Shown here piece after piece: positions 23,401 through 33,000 of a DNA stretch of 64,000 bases. Source of the DNA: Cheilinus undulatus (lineage: Eukaryota; Chordata; Actinopteri; Labriformes; Labridae). Every line of letters begins with the position of its first letter. Position 1 is the first letter of the stretch. The stretch spans positions 21,468,438 to 21,532,437 of the forward strand of contig NC_054888.1 of assembly GCF_018320785.1 (NCBI RefSeq), in the 5' to 3' direction. The notes below the pieces were generated by a model, which saw only the letters and a program-made list of their open reading frames with translations, was not told where the DNA came from and made no database searches. Made by a program: the position numbers and the translations under genes.

Positions 23401-26400
23401 TGACCCGGTGGAGTCTCTGAACGCCTTCACGAGGAAAGTCGGAGCATTTGTTAACAAACCCAGCACACAGGTACATTGGATTTATTATAAACATGCAATC
23501 TTTGATTTTCCTCTCTATTTTTAAAGCTCACTGACACCGTCGTTTCTCTGAGGATGTTTTGAGTTTATTTTTGCTCAACATTTGTGCAGATAACAGCAGC
23601 GAGTCTGGATCTTCCATTTGCTGCGTTCGCTCCTCGAGGACTTGACTCAGAGGAGAACGATCCCATGGTAGACTTTTTTACGCTCTCACAGCACAATTCT
23701 GTGGTTTGTCTTTAATTAGACCTCAAAAATCTATATTTTCTTTGTGTCCAGGTGCATCCTCCGGACTCCCCGCCCTGCCCCTCCCCCCTGCAGGCCAGTC
23801 TTCACTCTCAGGGCTCAGAAGGATCAGGGCAGCAGGACGACTTCGTCATGATCGACTTTGTAAGTTTTTTTCAACTGAGCTCTCACTTCTGTTCATAGTT
23901 AACACAAGGATGACTGAGTGAATTTTATATACCTCTCTTTAGTGTGTTAAAGTCAGTAAACCAGTCCATGAAGGTTAAGATATGATTACTGACTGCTTAT
24001 TCAAAAAAACTTCAGTTCGGTTTAGTCATTGATCTGTCCTTACATTTCTGTAAAAATATCCAGATTTTCTAACTGATCATTGTAATAATTCAAAAGATAA
24101 AATGAATGTTGGAAATTTCCTACATTTCTGTTGTGGATGCATTTGCCACAGGAAGTAGTTGTATTCCTGCATTTGCCTCAGGAAGTAGATACATCCCTGC
24201 ATTTGCCACAGGAAGTAGTTACTTTCCTGCATTTGCCTCAGGAAGTAGTTACATCCCTGCATTTGCCATAGGAAGTAGTTACATTCCTGCTTTTGCCACA
24301 GGAAGTAGTTAGATCCCTGCTTTTGCCATAGGAAGTAGTTACATCCCTGCATTTGCCACAGGAAGTAGTTACATCCCTGAATGTTGGAAAGTTTCCTACA
24401 GGAAGTTTCCTGCTTTTGCCATAGGAAGTAGTTACATCCCTGCTTTTGCCACAGGAAGTAGTTAGATCCCTGCTTTTGCCACAGGAAGTAGTTAGATCCC
24501 TGCTTTTGCCATAGGAAGTAGTTAGATCCCTGCTTTTGCCACAGGAAGTAGTTAGATCCCTGCTTTTGCCATAGGAAGTAGTTACATCCCTGCATTTGCC
24601 ACAGGAAGTAGTTACATCCCTGCATTTGCCCCAGGATGTAGTTACATCCCTGCTTTTGCCACAGGAAGTAGTTAGATCCCTGCTTTTGCCATAGGAAGTA
24701 GTTACATCCCTGCTTTTGCCACAGGAAGTAGTTAGATCCCTGCTTTTGCCATAGGAAGTAGTTACGTCCCTGCATTTGCCTCAGGATGTAGTTACATCCC
24801 TGCTTTTGCCACAGGAAGTAGTTACATTCCTGCTTTTGCCATAGGAAGTAGTTACATCCCTGCTTTTGCCACAGGAAGTAGTTAGATACCTGCTTTTGCC
24901 ATAGGAAGTAGTTTCATAAGTGCTTATGCCATAGGAAGTAGTTAGATCCTGCTTGTGGATGCCACAGGAAGTAGTTAGATCCCTGCTTTTGCCATAGGAA
25001 GTAGTTACATCCCTGCTTTTGCCACAGGAAGTAGTTACATCCCTGCTTTTGCCATAGGAAGTAGTTACATTCCTGTTGTGGATGCAATAGGAAGTAGTTA
25101 CATCCCTGCTTTTGCCACAGGAAGTAGTTAGATCCCTGCTTTTGCCATAGGAAGTAGTTACATCCCTGCTTTTGCCACAGGAAGTAGTTAGATCCCTGCT
25201 TTTGCCATAGGAAGTAGTTACATCCCTGCTTTTGCCATAGGAAGTAGTTACATTCCTGTTGTGGATGCAATAGGAAGTAGTTACATCCCTGCTTTTGCCA
25301 CAGGAAGTAGTTAGATCCCTGCTTTTGCCATAGGAAGTAGTTACATCCCTGCTTTTGCCATAGGAAGTAGTTACATTCCTGTTGTGGATGCAATAGGAAG
25401 TAGTTACATCCCTGCTTTTGCCATAGGAAGTAGTTAGATCCCTGCTTTTGCCATAGGAAGTAGTTACATCCCTGCTTTTGCCACAGGAAGTAGTTAGATC
25501 CCTGCTTTTGCCATAGGAAGTAGTTACATCCCTGCTTTTGCCACAGGAAGTAGTTACATTCCTGCTTTTGCCATAGGAAGTAGTTACATCCCTGCTTTTG
25601 CCATAGGAAGTAGTTACATTCCTGTTGTGGATGCAATAGGAAGTAGTTACATCCCTGCTTTTGCCACAGGAAGTAGTTACATCCCTGCTTTTGCCACAGG
25701 AAGTAGTTAGATCCCTGTTGTGGATGCAATAGGAAGTAGTTACATCCCTGCATTTGCCATAGGAAGTAATTACTTTCCTGCATTTGCCACAGGAAGTAGT
25801 TAAATCCTTGCATTTGCCATAGGAAGTAGTTACTTCCCTGCATTTGCCACAGGAAGTAGTTACATCCCTGCTTTTGCCACAGGAAGTAGTTACATCCCTG
25901 CTTTTGCCATAGGAAGTAGTTACTTTCCTGCATTTGCCACAGGAAGTAGTTACATCCTTGCATTTGCCATAGGAAGTAGTTACTTCCCTGCATTTGCCAC
26001 AGGAAGTAGTTACATTCCTGCACTTGCCACAGGAAGTAGTTACATCCCTGCATTTGCCACAGGAAGTAGTTACATCCCTGCATTTGCCACAGGAAGTAGT
26101 TACATCCCTGCATTTGCCACAGGAAGTAGATAGATTAGCTTGATAATTCACAGCCCTACATGAAGAAATAACATTTTTTTCCTTAAAAAAAAGCAAGGAT
26201 TGATTGATTCAGTGTTTCACAGGCATTCTTTAGAAAAAGCTCATTGTTTATGGCTGTTTTAAGTCGACAGTGTTCACTACCCTTTAATATTTTTATCACT
26301 AAAACGAAATAGAGAGCGTGTTAATATGATCACCCTTTCTTAATCCGTGCACAGCGTCCAGCCTTCTCTAAAGACGACTTGCTGCCGATGGATTTAGGAA

Positions 26401-26666
26401 CGTTTTACCGCGAGTTCCAGAACCCTCCTCAGCTGGCGAGCCTGTCCCTCCACATCAGCTCGCAATCCATGGCCGACGACCTGGTAGCCGCCTTCTTCTT
26501 CCAGCTCTAAATAAAACTTTCTTTATTGCATTTGAAAACCTGATTTTGAAACCTAAACTTTGATTTCTTTTTCTTTTTTTTTTTGCAGGATTCTCTGCCA
26601 GAGAAACTGGCCGTCTACGAGAAGAACATGGACGAGTTTGACGCCTTCGTGGACATGCTGCAGTAG
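17446..26666 (+). CDS. atg13: Autophagy-related protein 13, complete, 16 coding exons, 508 aa
   Basis: ATG13 is the HORMA-domain scaffold of the ULK1-FIP200-ATG13-ATG101 complex that starts autophagosome formation. The coding exons are 17446-17514, 18074-18154, 18402-18521, 18735-18781, 19360-19500, 19706-19746, 19836-19932, 20111-20218, 20858-20951, 22363-22446, 22546-22655, 23329-23470, 23590-23667, 23752-23859, 26355-26483 and 26589-26666. All are GT-AG, and the 1527-base sum keeps one frame. The HORMA domain is in about residues 1-190 ([17 protein letters not shown] to [11 protein letters not shown]). A Ser/Pro-rich linker follows ([11 protein letters not shown]). The LC3-interacting motif is DDFVMIDF at residues 433-440, with core FVMI. 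The C-terminus, ending FDAFVDMLQ, matches the vertebrate family. Mammalian ATG13 is about 517 aa. The 2.5-kb intron after 23859 holds a large minisatellite. Confidence 0.97.
21147..21191 (+). CDS. atg13: Candidate 45-base cassette exon of atg13
   Basis: A pyrimidine-rich tract ending cccctcccccag is followed by 45 bases with no stop in the atg13 phase and then GTGAGTC, a near-consensus donor. The exon would add [15 protein letters not shown] between SPPSQ and LYTSRLS, in the linker where vertebrate ATG13 isoforms are known to vary. Its length is a multiple of three and it enters and leaves in phase 0, so both inclusion and skipping keep the frame. This is inference from splice sites and frame; no transcript is available. 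Confidence 0.5.
21856..22030. mobile_element. Tc1/mariner terminal fragment
   Basis: The run tacggtgcattcagaaagta, then ttcaggcccccttcac and ttttgttattttgcagcctg, matches the common teleost/salmonid Tc1-like end that starts tacagtgccttcggaaagta. Only one end is present and it grades into unrelated DNA near 22030. It lies in an atg13 intron. Confidence 0.7.
22999..23012 (-). promoter_or_regulatory. Candidate CTCF core motif
   Basis: On the minus strand the sequence reads CCACCAGATGGCGC, matching the CTCF core consensus CCASYAGRKGGCRS at all 14 positions. It lies in the atg13 intron between coding exons 11 and 12. Motif match alone does not show binding. Confidence 0.4.
24125..26130. repeat. 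30-bp minisatellite, ~2 kb, about 65 units, within an atg13 intron
   Basis: The unit is 30 bases and contains gccacaggaagtagttac followed by atccctgctttt on the plus strand. Variable positions recur: cacag/catag, gttacat/gttagat, and catttgcc/cttttgcc. At least five units (near 25074, 25257, 25380, 25623 and 25716) carry tgttgtggatgcaatag instead and are 33 bases long. They are spaced 183, 123, 243 and 93 bases, so the array grew by multi-unit duplication. A broken unit at about 24379-24420 repeats phrases (gaatgttggaaa, tttcctac) that also occur in the left flank at 24103-24125. Because 30 and 33 are multiples of three, several frames stay open for hundreds of codons; these are not genes. 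It occupies most of the intron between exons 23752-23859 and 26355-26483. Confidence 0.97.
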
Positions 26667-27540
26667 AGGAGAAACCATCGATGTGTGAGGGAGGAAACAC
26701 AAAATAAGAATGAAAGGGAGAATAAGACTGTCATTGTTTGTCCTGTGAGAATCACTAATTTCTGACATTCTCTCCTGGCACGTTCACCATGCTGACCCGC
26801 CTGTACAGATTGTCACTGTAAATATCGATTATTATGTGGAGGACAGGCACTAGAAAACCACAGTTCATCCGTGTTTAGCCAGAAAAATCAAACATTAGTT
26901 AACTGTAGCTCGTCCCTACTGAATATGTGAAGTTCTCTCTTCATCATGGCCTTTCCGACTTGAGAAATCAAAAAATCTTCCTTCCTGGGCGTCTTCTTTT
27001 CTTTAAAGCTGGTCTTTGCAAAAAAAAACTCAGCCTTACAGTGCAGATCTAGCCCTTTGCATACTAGTGATAGATTAGAAATACAGTTCTGCATCCACAA
27101 ATAGAGGGTTCACTGCCTTGCTCGGAGGAAACTGACTCATTTACCCACGCAGGTGTTTCCCAGCTGGTCTGGGGATTAAAATTGCCAACAAGAAGGCCCT
27201 AAATGGATATAAAGTGAATAAAAAGCTTTCCGTGTGTGTACAGAGAACATATTTCCATGCTTAAATACAGCCAGAAGCTAGTCTTTTGTAATAAATGCAA
27301 CAGCCCTGCAAAGATGCATTAAAATAATTCAAGGTAAGATTTTCTGCAGGCCTGTTGCATTAAATTTGTAGTTTTAGCCAACTAGAAGACTGGCGAGTGT
27401 GTTCAGTGTACGACATGCTGGTGTGTATTTCTGGGGTTAGCAGAAGGAGCCGCGTCATCGTCCACGACTGTTTGGTTGAGAGCTTTAATTTACTTGTTTC
27501 TTTGCTGTTGTTGGTCTAAATGTCCTGATAAATAAAGCAT
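26667..27540 (+). other. atg13: atg13 3' untranslated region (approximate)
   Basis: No coding capacity follows the TAG at 26664-26666. Candidate polyadenylation signals on the plus strand are AATAAA near 27220, 27291 and 27531. Which is used cannot be told from sequence. Confidence 0.5.
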
Positions 27541-28430
27541 GGCTGCTCCGTTCGAACTGATGTTTGTCTGCAAATGACCTGAGTGAAAACATGCAGGAAG
27601 GATGCATGTCCTCTCCCTGTGGTTGGTGAATTCATTTATACGTTCGCACTTTTTGATACCAGTTGTTTTAATGCTATATTCATTATTGTAATGATCAGTC
27701 AGTGTTAAAAAGTACCAAAACTTTAGCTTAAAACTACTGAGGGGGTGAGCACAGTCTAAACTGCACAAATGTGAAATAGTACCAACATTTTTGTGCATTT
27801 TTAGAGTTTGCTTTCAGTTTTCATCCTGAAAAACCCTCAACATTGGGTGCTTTGGACTCTTAATTTTGCTGTGGTAAAACTCAGTATTTTCTGGTTTTGA
27901 CAAGTATCAAATTAAACTTGTCATAAAGATCATACATCTCTTCAAACAGGCTGTTAGGCTGTGTAAGCAGCTGGTTTACCACATGGTTTAAACCCATTAG
28001 AGATCCTAGGGACATTTTGTGCCATTAGTCTTTATTTTCAAGCCATTTTGGCTGTTGAATGATTAAGAATCAGATTTGCTCGGGGATATTTTTTATCGTT
28101 TTCTTCAAAGGTGCCTTGCAACTGAAATAAGTGCATTACCATCAAGTCCAGCTATGTGTTGATGCTTTTGGTGTAAAAATACTGGCCTTTAAAGGGTTAA
28201 AACCCCATAAACAAAAGTAATATTTATGTATATTTCAGGCTGAAGTAGTTTGAAAAGTCTGACTTGTTGAAAGTGGAAATAATATTTATATATTATTTTT
28301 AAAGCAGTTTTTAGGACATTTTTGGCCTTAGGGACAAATATGTCAGGATATCAAAGGGTTCAGATTAACAGCCAAAAAACAAGACATTCAAAATCCAAGG
28401 ATATTTTTTAATTTTAGGAAATTGGCTTCG
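27541..28430. other. atg13-ipo5 intergenic DNA, no recognised gene
   Basis: AT-rich sequence between the two convergent genes. No exon, RNA gene or transposon end was recognised. Confidence 0.4.
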
Positions 28431-29050
28431 GGTCCTTCATATTTATTGGGGTCTTTATCGGTACTTCTAAAGCTATTGAAAGGAATTGAGGGTGATTCTG
28501 TAAGCTAGGCTCTGATTTTCATCATGTTAAAAGGCGTCCTAATTATTTATTAAGCTAAAAAAGGGGGGGAAATAGTGTTTGAAAGCTTTAAAAAAATGAG
28601 GGCATTTTCTGCATATTTTGGGGTCATTTTTGGTATTTCTAAAATTTCAAAATGAAAAAAGGATATTTTTATAAGCTTGGCTTTGGTTTTAAATATTTTC
28701 TGGGCTTTTAAAAGAAAACAAAAAACTTTTGTTTTGTGGTCCATTGTCAACTTCCAACCAAATAAGGCTATTTCTTCTCAGCTGGGCTCAAAATTTTAAT
28801 ACTTTTGGGGTCTCTGTCAAGGTGTGTTCAATATTTTAAAAATGATTTATGGGCATTTTTGCAAGCTAGGTCCTGTTATCAGTGGTTTTGGTGTTCTGCC
28901 ATTACTTCCAAAGCTTATAAAGGGGAAAATGGGTATTTTGTCTGCTAGTCTTTCATTTTAGATATTCTTGGGGTCTTTATCAGGACTTCTGAAGCTTCTA
29001 AAAAGGGAAATAAGGGGTGATTTTTATCACCTAGGCTCTAATCTTACAGA
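28430..29050. repeat. Degenerate tandem array of roughly 90-bp units
   Basis: A phrase like ggggtctttatcggtacttc, then ctaaagct, then aagctaggctctgatttt recurs at about 28449, 28619, 28806, 28905 and 28970 with many substitutions. The copies are strongly diverged, so borders and copy number (about five to seven) are approximate. The array lies in the short interval between convergent atg13 and ipo5. Confidence 0.65.
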
Positions 29051-29095
29051 TGAAGACATTATTAGCCCCCCTATTGAATTTTGCTGTTAAACAGA

Positions 29096-29142
29096 GGGCG
29101 GTAGTTTTCCCCTCCATCCTGAGCCTGCACTCCCACACCGAT
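29096..29142 (-). pseudogene. Relic copy of part of an ipo5 exon
   Basis: These 47 bases align without gaps to 30827-30873, the 3' part of the ipo5 exon that encodes [12 protein letters not shown], with 39 identities by hand count. Orientation is the same as in ipo5. The similarity stops abruptly on both sides, and the fragment has no usable splice sites or frame of its own. It looks like the remains of a local duplication downstream of ipo5. Confidence 0.55.
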
Positions 29143-30093
29143 TCTGACATTTTAGGGAATAAAAGTGCAAAGAAATGTCGTCTTTCTCAAATGGAATTTA
29201 TTGTTGGTATTTTCTGGAGTTCCATCACAAACCAGCAGGACTGCGAAGGGTCAAAACCGTAAAGTTAAGAGTATGGTAGCACGCATTTTACATCAAATCT
29301 ACAATTCATGTTTCTCCCACGTGTCATGCCGCGTGGCCGTGACTACAGACATGTTATTGCTCCTTTCCCTCCCCCTTTTTACGATGCTACCTAAAGGGCT
29401 GAGAACCGTTCAGCAAACAGTTTCAGAAACACGTCTGGAAGGCTATGGAGGAGAAAAGCTGCTTAAATCAAGTCTCCCAGACAACAAGGATGTAAATTTC
29501 CTAACTATATTTTCTAGAGTTAGCCACTGAACATGCTGTTACTTTTAGAGGCCGCCCCCCCTCCTCAGGTAACATTGGGAACACTGAACGAGAAAAGAAA
29601 TCAAATAAAAATACAAAAAAATAAAGAATTCACAGGAGACAGGCAGTGATCGCCCAGTGTGCATTTCCACCTCGTTCAAATCAATCAGTCCGTTAAATGT
29701 CCCCGTTTTCTCCCCCTCTGAGCCCGACTGTCCCACACGTTTGTTTACGGGGCGACGTGGAGGACAAACTTCAGGGAATGGTTGGAAACAAAACGTCCAG
29801 ATAAAGACACGTGAAAGGACCGGGACACTTCCCTCTCTGGGGTTAAAGTCTTTGAGGTGGGTGGTTCAGTCCTCCATCGTCTTCAAAATCCGACCCGCTC
29901 CCCTCCCCGGCGTTCATGGGCTGATTTGATAATCGGGTGGGCGTGGTGATGGGGTGAAGCCGGCGTCCAACGCACTACAGATCAGAGCGAGAGGGAGGAC
30001 AGGGAGTGTATGGAGGAGGTCCAAGAGCTCGACTTTTCTTCTTCATGGGCTTTATTTTTTTATCTGAGAGCAGGGAGGTGACGGGGGTCGGGC
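29143..30093 (-). other. ipo5: ipo5 3' untranslated region and flank (approximate)
   Basis: This is the sequence after the ipo5 stop codon on the minus strand. AATAAA candidates on that strand are near 30052-30057 (only about 40 bases past the stop) and 29196-29201. No other gene is supported here; the 121-codon plus-strand ORF at 29165-29530 resembles nothing known. Confidence 0.45.
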
Positions 30094-33000
30094 TCAGGCC
30101 GTGTTCAGTAGATCCTGTATGGCTCTCTGCTGCGTCTCGTTCAGCGTCGATACACACTGTGTCCATAATCCCGCCGACACCTGAGGGGAAACGACGAAAA
30201 TAAGTTGATAAAATCAAGAATGGCAACAAGAACTTCAGAAACAAGCTGTGCACGACAACCTTCTTGGATTACTTTGTACAAAGGACGCTCACCTGTACTT
30301 GACGGATAACATTTGCGAGCCGTTTGCTGCACGCGTCTTCACTCTTCACCGACTCATTCGCAACGCCGTCTGCGATGATCAGGAAGATCTTGGGCAGGTT
30401 GGAGTTATCCGGACCAAGGACGATGGGGTTGTTACTGTGGAGAGAAATCAACACTCAGCATCTTTTTTTAAAACTCTGATTGCGAATATTCGGGTCAATG
30501 CTGGCCGCACCTTTCAATGAGGTCGCACAGGAAGTCAAACGTGTGCACTGCTTCCTCTTTGTCTTCGTTGAGTGGCAGCCAGCTGAGCCAGTGAGGGAGG
30601 ATCTCGTTTACGTTTACACACTCGGGTCTGAACCTCATGACCTTCCCCACGGCGGAGATGCAGTTCTCTGTGGCGTTGACGTTCTCTTTGGAGCGCGAGT
30701 CGGCCGCCTGGATGACCTGGACCAGCATGGGGATGGCCTCTGAGGAGCAAACATCGAGTTAGCAGGAAGGAACGACCCGATTGGACCTCAACATGAGCAT
30801 GGGCTGGGTTTGTACCTGTGCAGAACGGGCGGTAGTTCTCCCCTCCGTACTGAGCCATCACTCCCACGCCGTAGGCGGCGGCCTGTCGCACCTCCGGGCT
30901 CGTGTCACACAGCGACTGCAGCATCGGCCGCAGGAAGTACTCTGCGTATTTGAAGGAGGAGGGGCTGCAGTGCTCGACAACGTCGTCAAAGATGCAAAGA
31001 CCCCACTGCCTGTCGGCCCACGGCCTGTTGGGACACTGGACACCAGGTGAGATGTTAGAAACCGCTTTGAATTAGGAGTCTGGTGAGGGGATTTGATGGT
31101 CTACAGTCTCAATTAAGGTATTTTCTTTAAGACTTTTACTTTGACATTAGTGCAGGCTGAAAGACCACGTTAAATTCATCTGACAGTTTTTTTTTGTTTT
31201 TTTTAAACCAAGAGAATAAAACCAAATTCTCTATTAAATACAAAGAAAAATAAAGAAACTTGACCAGGGCTGGCTCACTAAAAATAGTCATGCATTCATT
31301 GGAATTTTTGCAAAATGTACTCTTAACCTCTATTGGTTTTTAGACTGTAAGTGGGAGCCGAGCTGAGAAATAAGGGCAAAAAAACCCAAAACAAATGATG
31401 CACAAATAATAAAACAGATGAAGTTGTTGTCTCAATATTCCTGACAATTTCATAGGAACATTTTGCGCACACTTTTATCTAACTTGTGTTATCAAACTCT
31501 GATATTTCAGCCCATTTTGATCCCTGATGCTGTAAAAAAAAAATCTTCTCCAGTGTAATGCAGATAGAATTGAGAAGTACCAGATCTGTGAAATAAACCG
31601 AGGCATATCTAACCCTGCTGCTAAAGAGCGAGAAAGGCCACTGGCTGTGTTGCAAAAACACAATGGCAGCACTATGCAGTTTAGACTGTGTGCAGGAGGT
31701 TGTTTGCAACTGTTTAGCACCATCTAGTGGCCCTTCTTCCAAAGCTCCAGAGGAAACCAATGACTGTAGTGAGCAGTAATGTGTTTAACACTCACTATGA
31801 GCTGGACGATGAGCTGCAGCAGCTGTTCAAACCACGGCAGCACCTTCTCTTTATAACTGCTGAACACCGAGTGAAGAATGTCCGACACTTTGGTCAGGAT
31901 GTAGACGTCGTTCTCATCCTAAAGGAGGAAAAACACATGAATATGACTGAGTTTCATTCTAGTATTTACCCAAGACGTGAGCTTAGAAGACGATATCTAC
32001 CTCGTCTTGAAGCGTTTCCTCCACCTGCTCATCGTAGTCTTCGTCTTGTCTCTTTGCTGGAAAAAGACGAAGATGAGAGAAAACTTAACGTGTCTGTTTT
32101 TATTAACAGAAGCCAAAGCTAAACGGGGCCCCTGAAATCCTGAAAACAACTGTATTTGCCCTGCCAGCCATTAACTAGCCACTCAGGCATACTCAATCAC
32201 TAAGCATGTATCAACTTATATTGGATTAGTCTTACTAACTTTAAAATCCTCGTGGCGAGGAATGAAAGTAGCCCCATTATCCTAATATAATCTGTATGTG
32301 GCCCTCTGAGGAACAAGTTTGGACACCCCTGCTTTATTATAGCCGTAATTATCACAAGAACTTTCATTGTATGCATAGGTTAAAGTTAAATTCACATCCT
32401 GCAGCACCTGGTTTGAATTAGCAGGAAAAAAAAACTGCCTTTCTTACCCTGTCTGAGCTCCTGGTTCTTAAAATGCTCCTCCAGTTTTCCCTTTAAGATG
32501 CCGCCAAGTTCCTCGAAATGCTCGTTGTTCAGACAGCCGTCGCCCATCAATTCGATGCACTGCAAAGAAGAAAGACGCACTCTAAATTCTCATATCCAAA
32601 GTCATGTGGCCCGTGTCGTAACCAGAGGGCGACATTTTTGATTTTTAAAGTACAGGAAACTCAATTCAACAATATAGATTCCCTGTAATCTTACAAGAGG
32701 AAGAAATATGTTGCTCTGATCAGTTTATTTCAGGTAAAATGCCAATAAGATTAGCTATTTTAATCAGTAAAACCCAGAAACTTAACCCACTTTACACTGC
32801 TTCTGAATGCATTTAACAGAACTGGTTATATATCTGCCTTTAAAAGAGCTTAACAGCTTTAATTACAGCATTTTTTTGTCTCTGTTTTCTTGCAAACAAC
32901 CCAACATATACAAATAATCAAAGATAATGAGTGAAGTATTTCCATTTTTCATGTTTCATGGCTGGTATTATGATTTCTACGTGTTTATCATGCTTGATAT

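Noticed and set aside
24125-26130. Possible CRISPR-like array because of ~30-bp direct repeats
   Set aside because: There are no unique spacers; units abut one another, and the setting is a vertebrate intron.
24781-26196. Minus-strand ORF of 471 codons with [10 protein letters not shown]-type decapeptide repeats, and companions of 399 and 232 codons in another frame
   Set aside because: They are created by a 30/33-bp repeat whose length is a multiple of three and which lacks stops in several frames. They lie within an atg13 intron, with no homology and no splice or promoter context.
29165-29530. Plus-strand ORF of 121 codons between atg13 and ipo5
   Set aside because: No resemblance to known proteins, overlaps the probable ipo5 3' untranslated region, and length is within chance expectation.
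32290-32340. aagtttggacacccctgc, resembling the right end of an hAT-type element
   Set aside because: No left end was found in the intron, so an element cannot be delimited.
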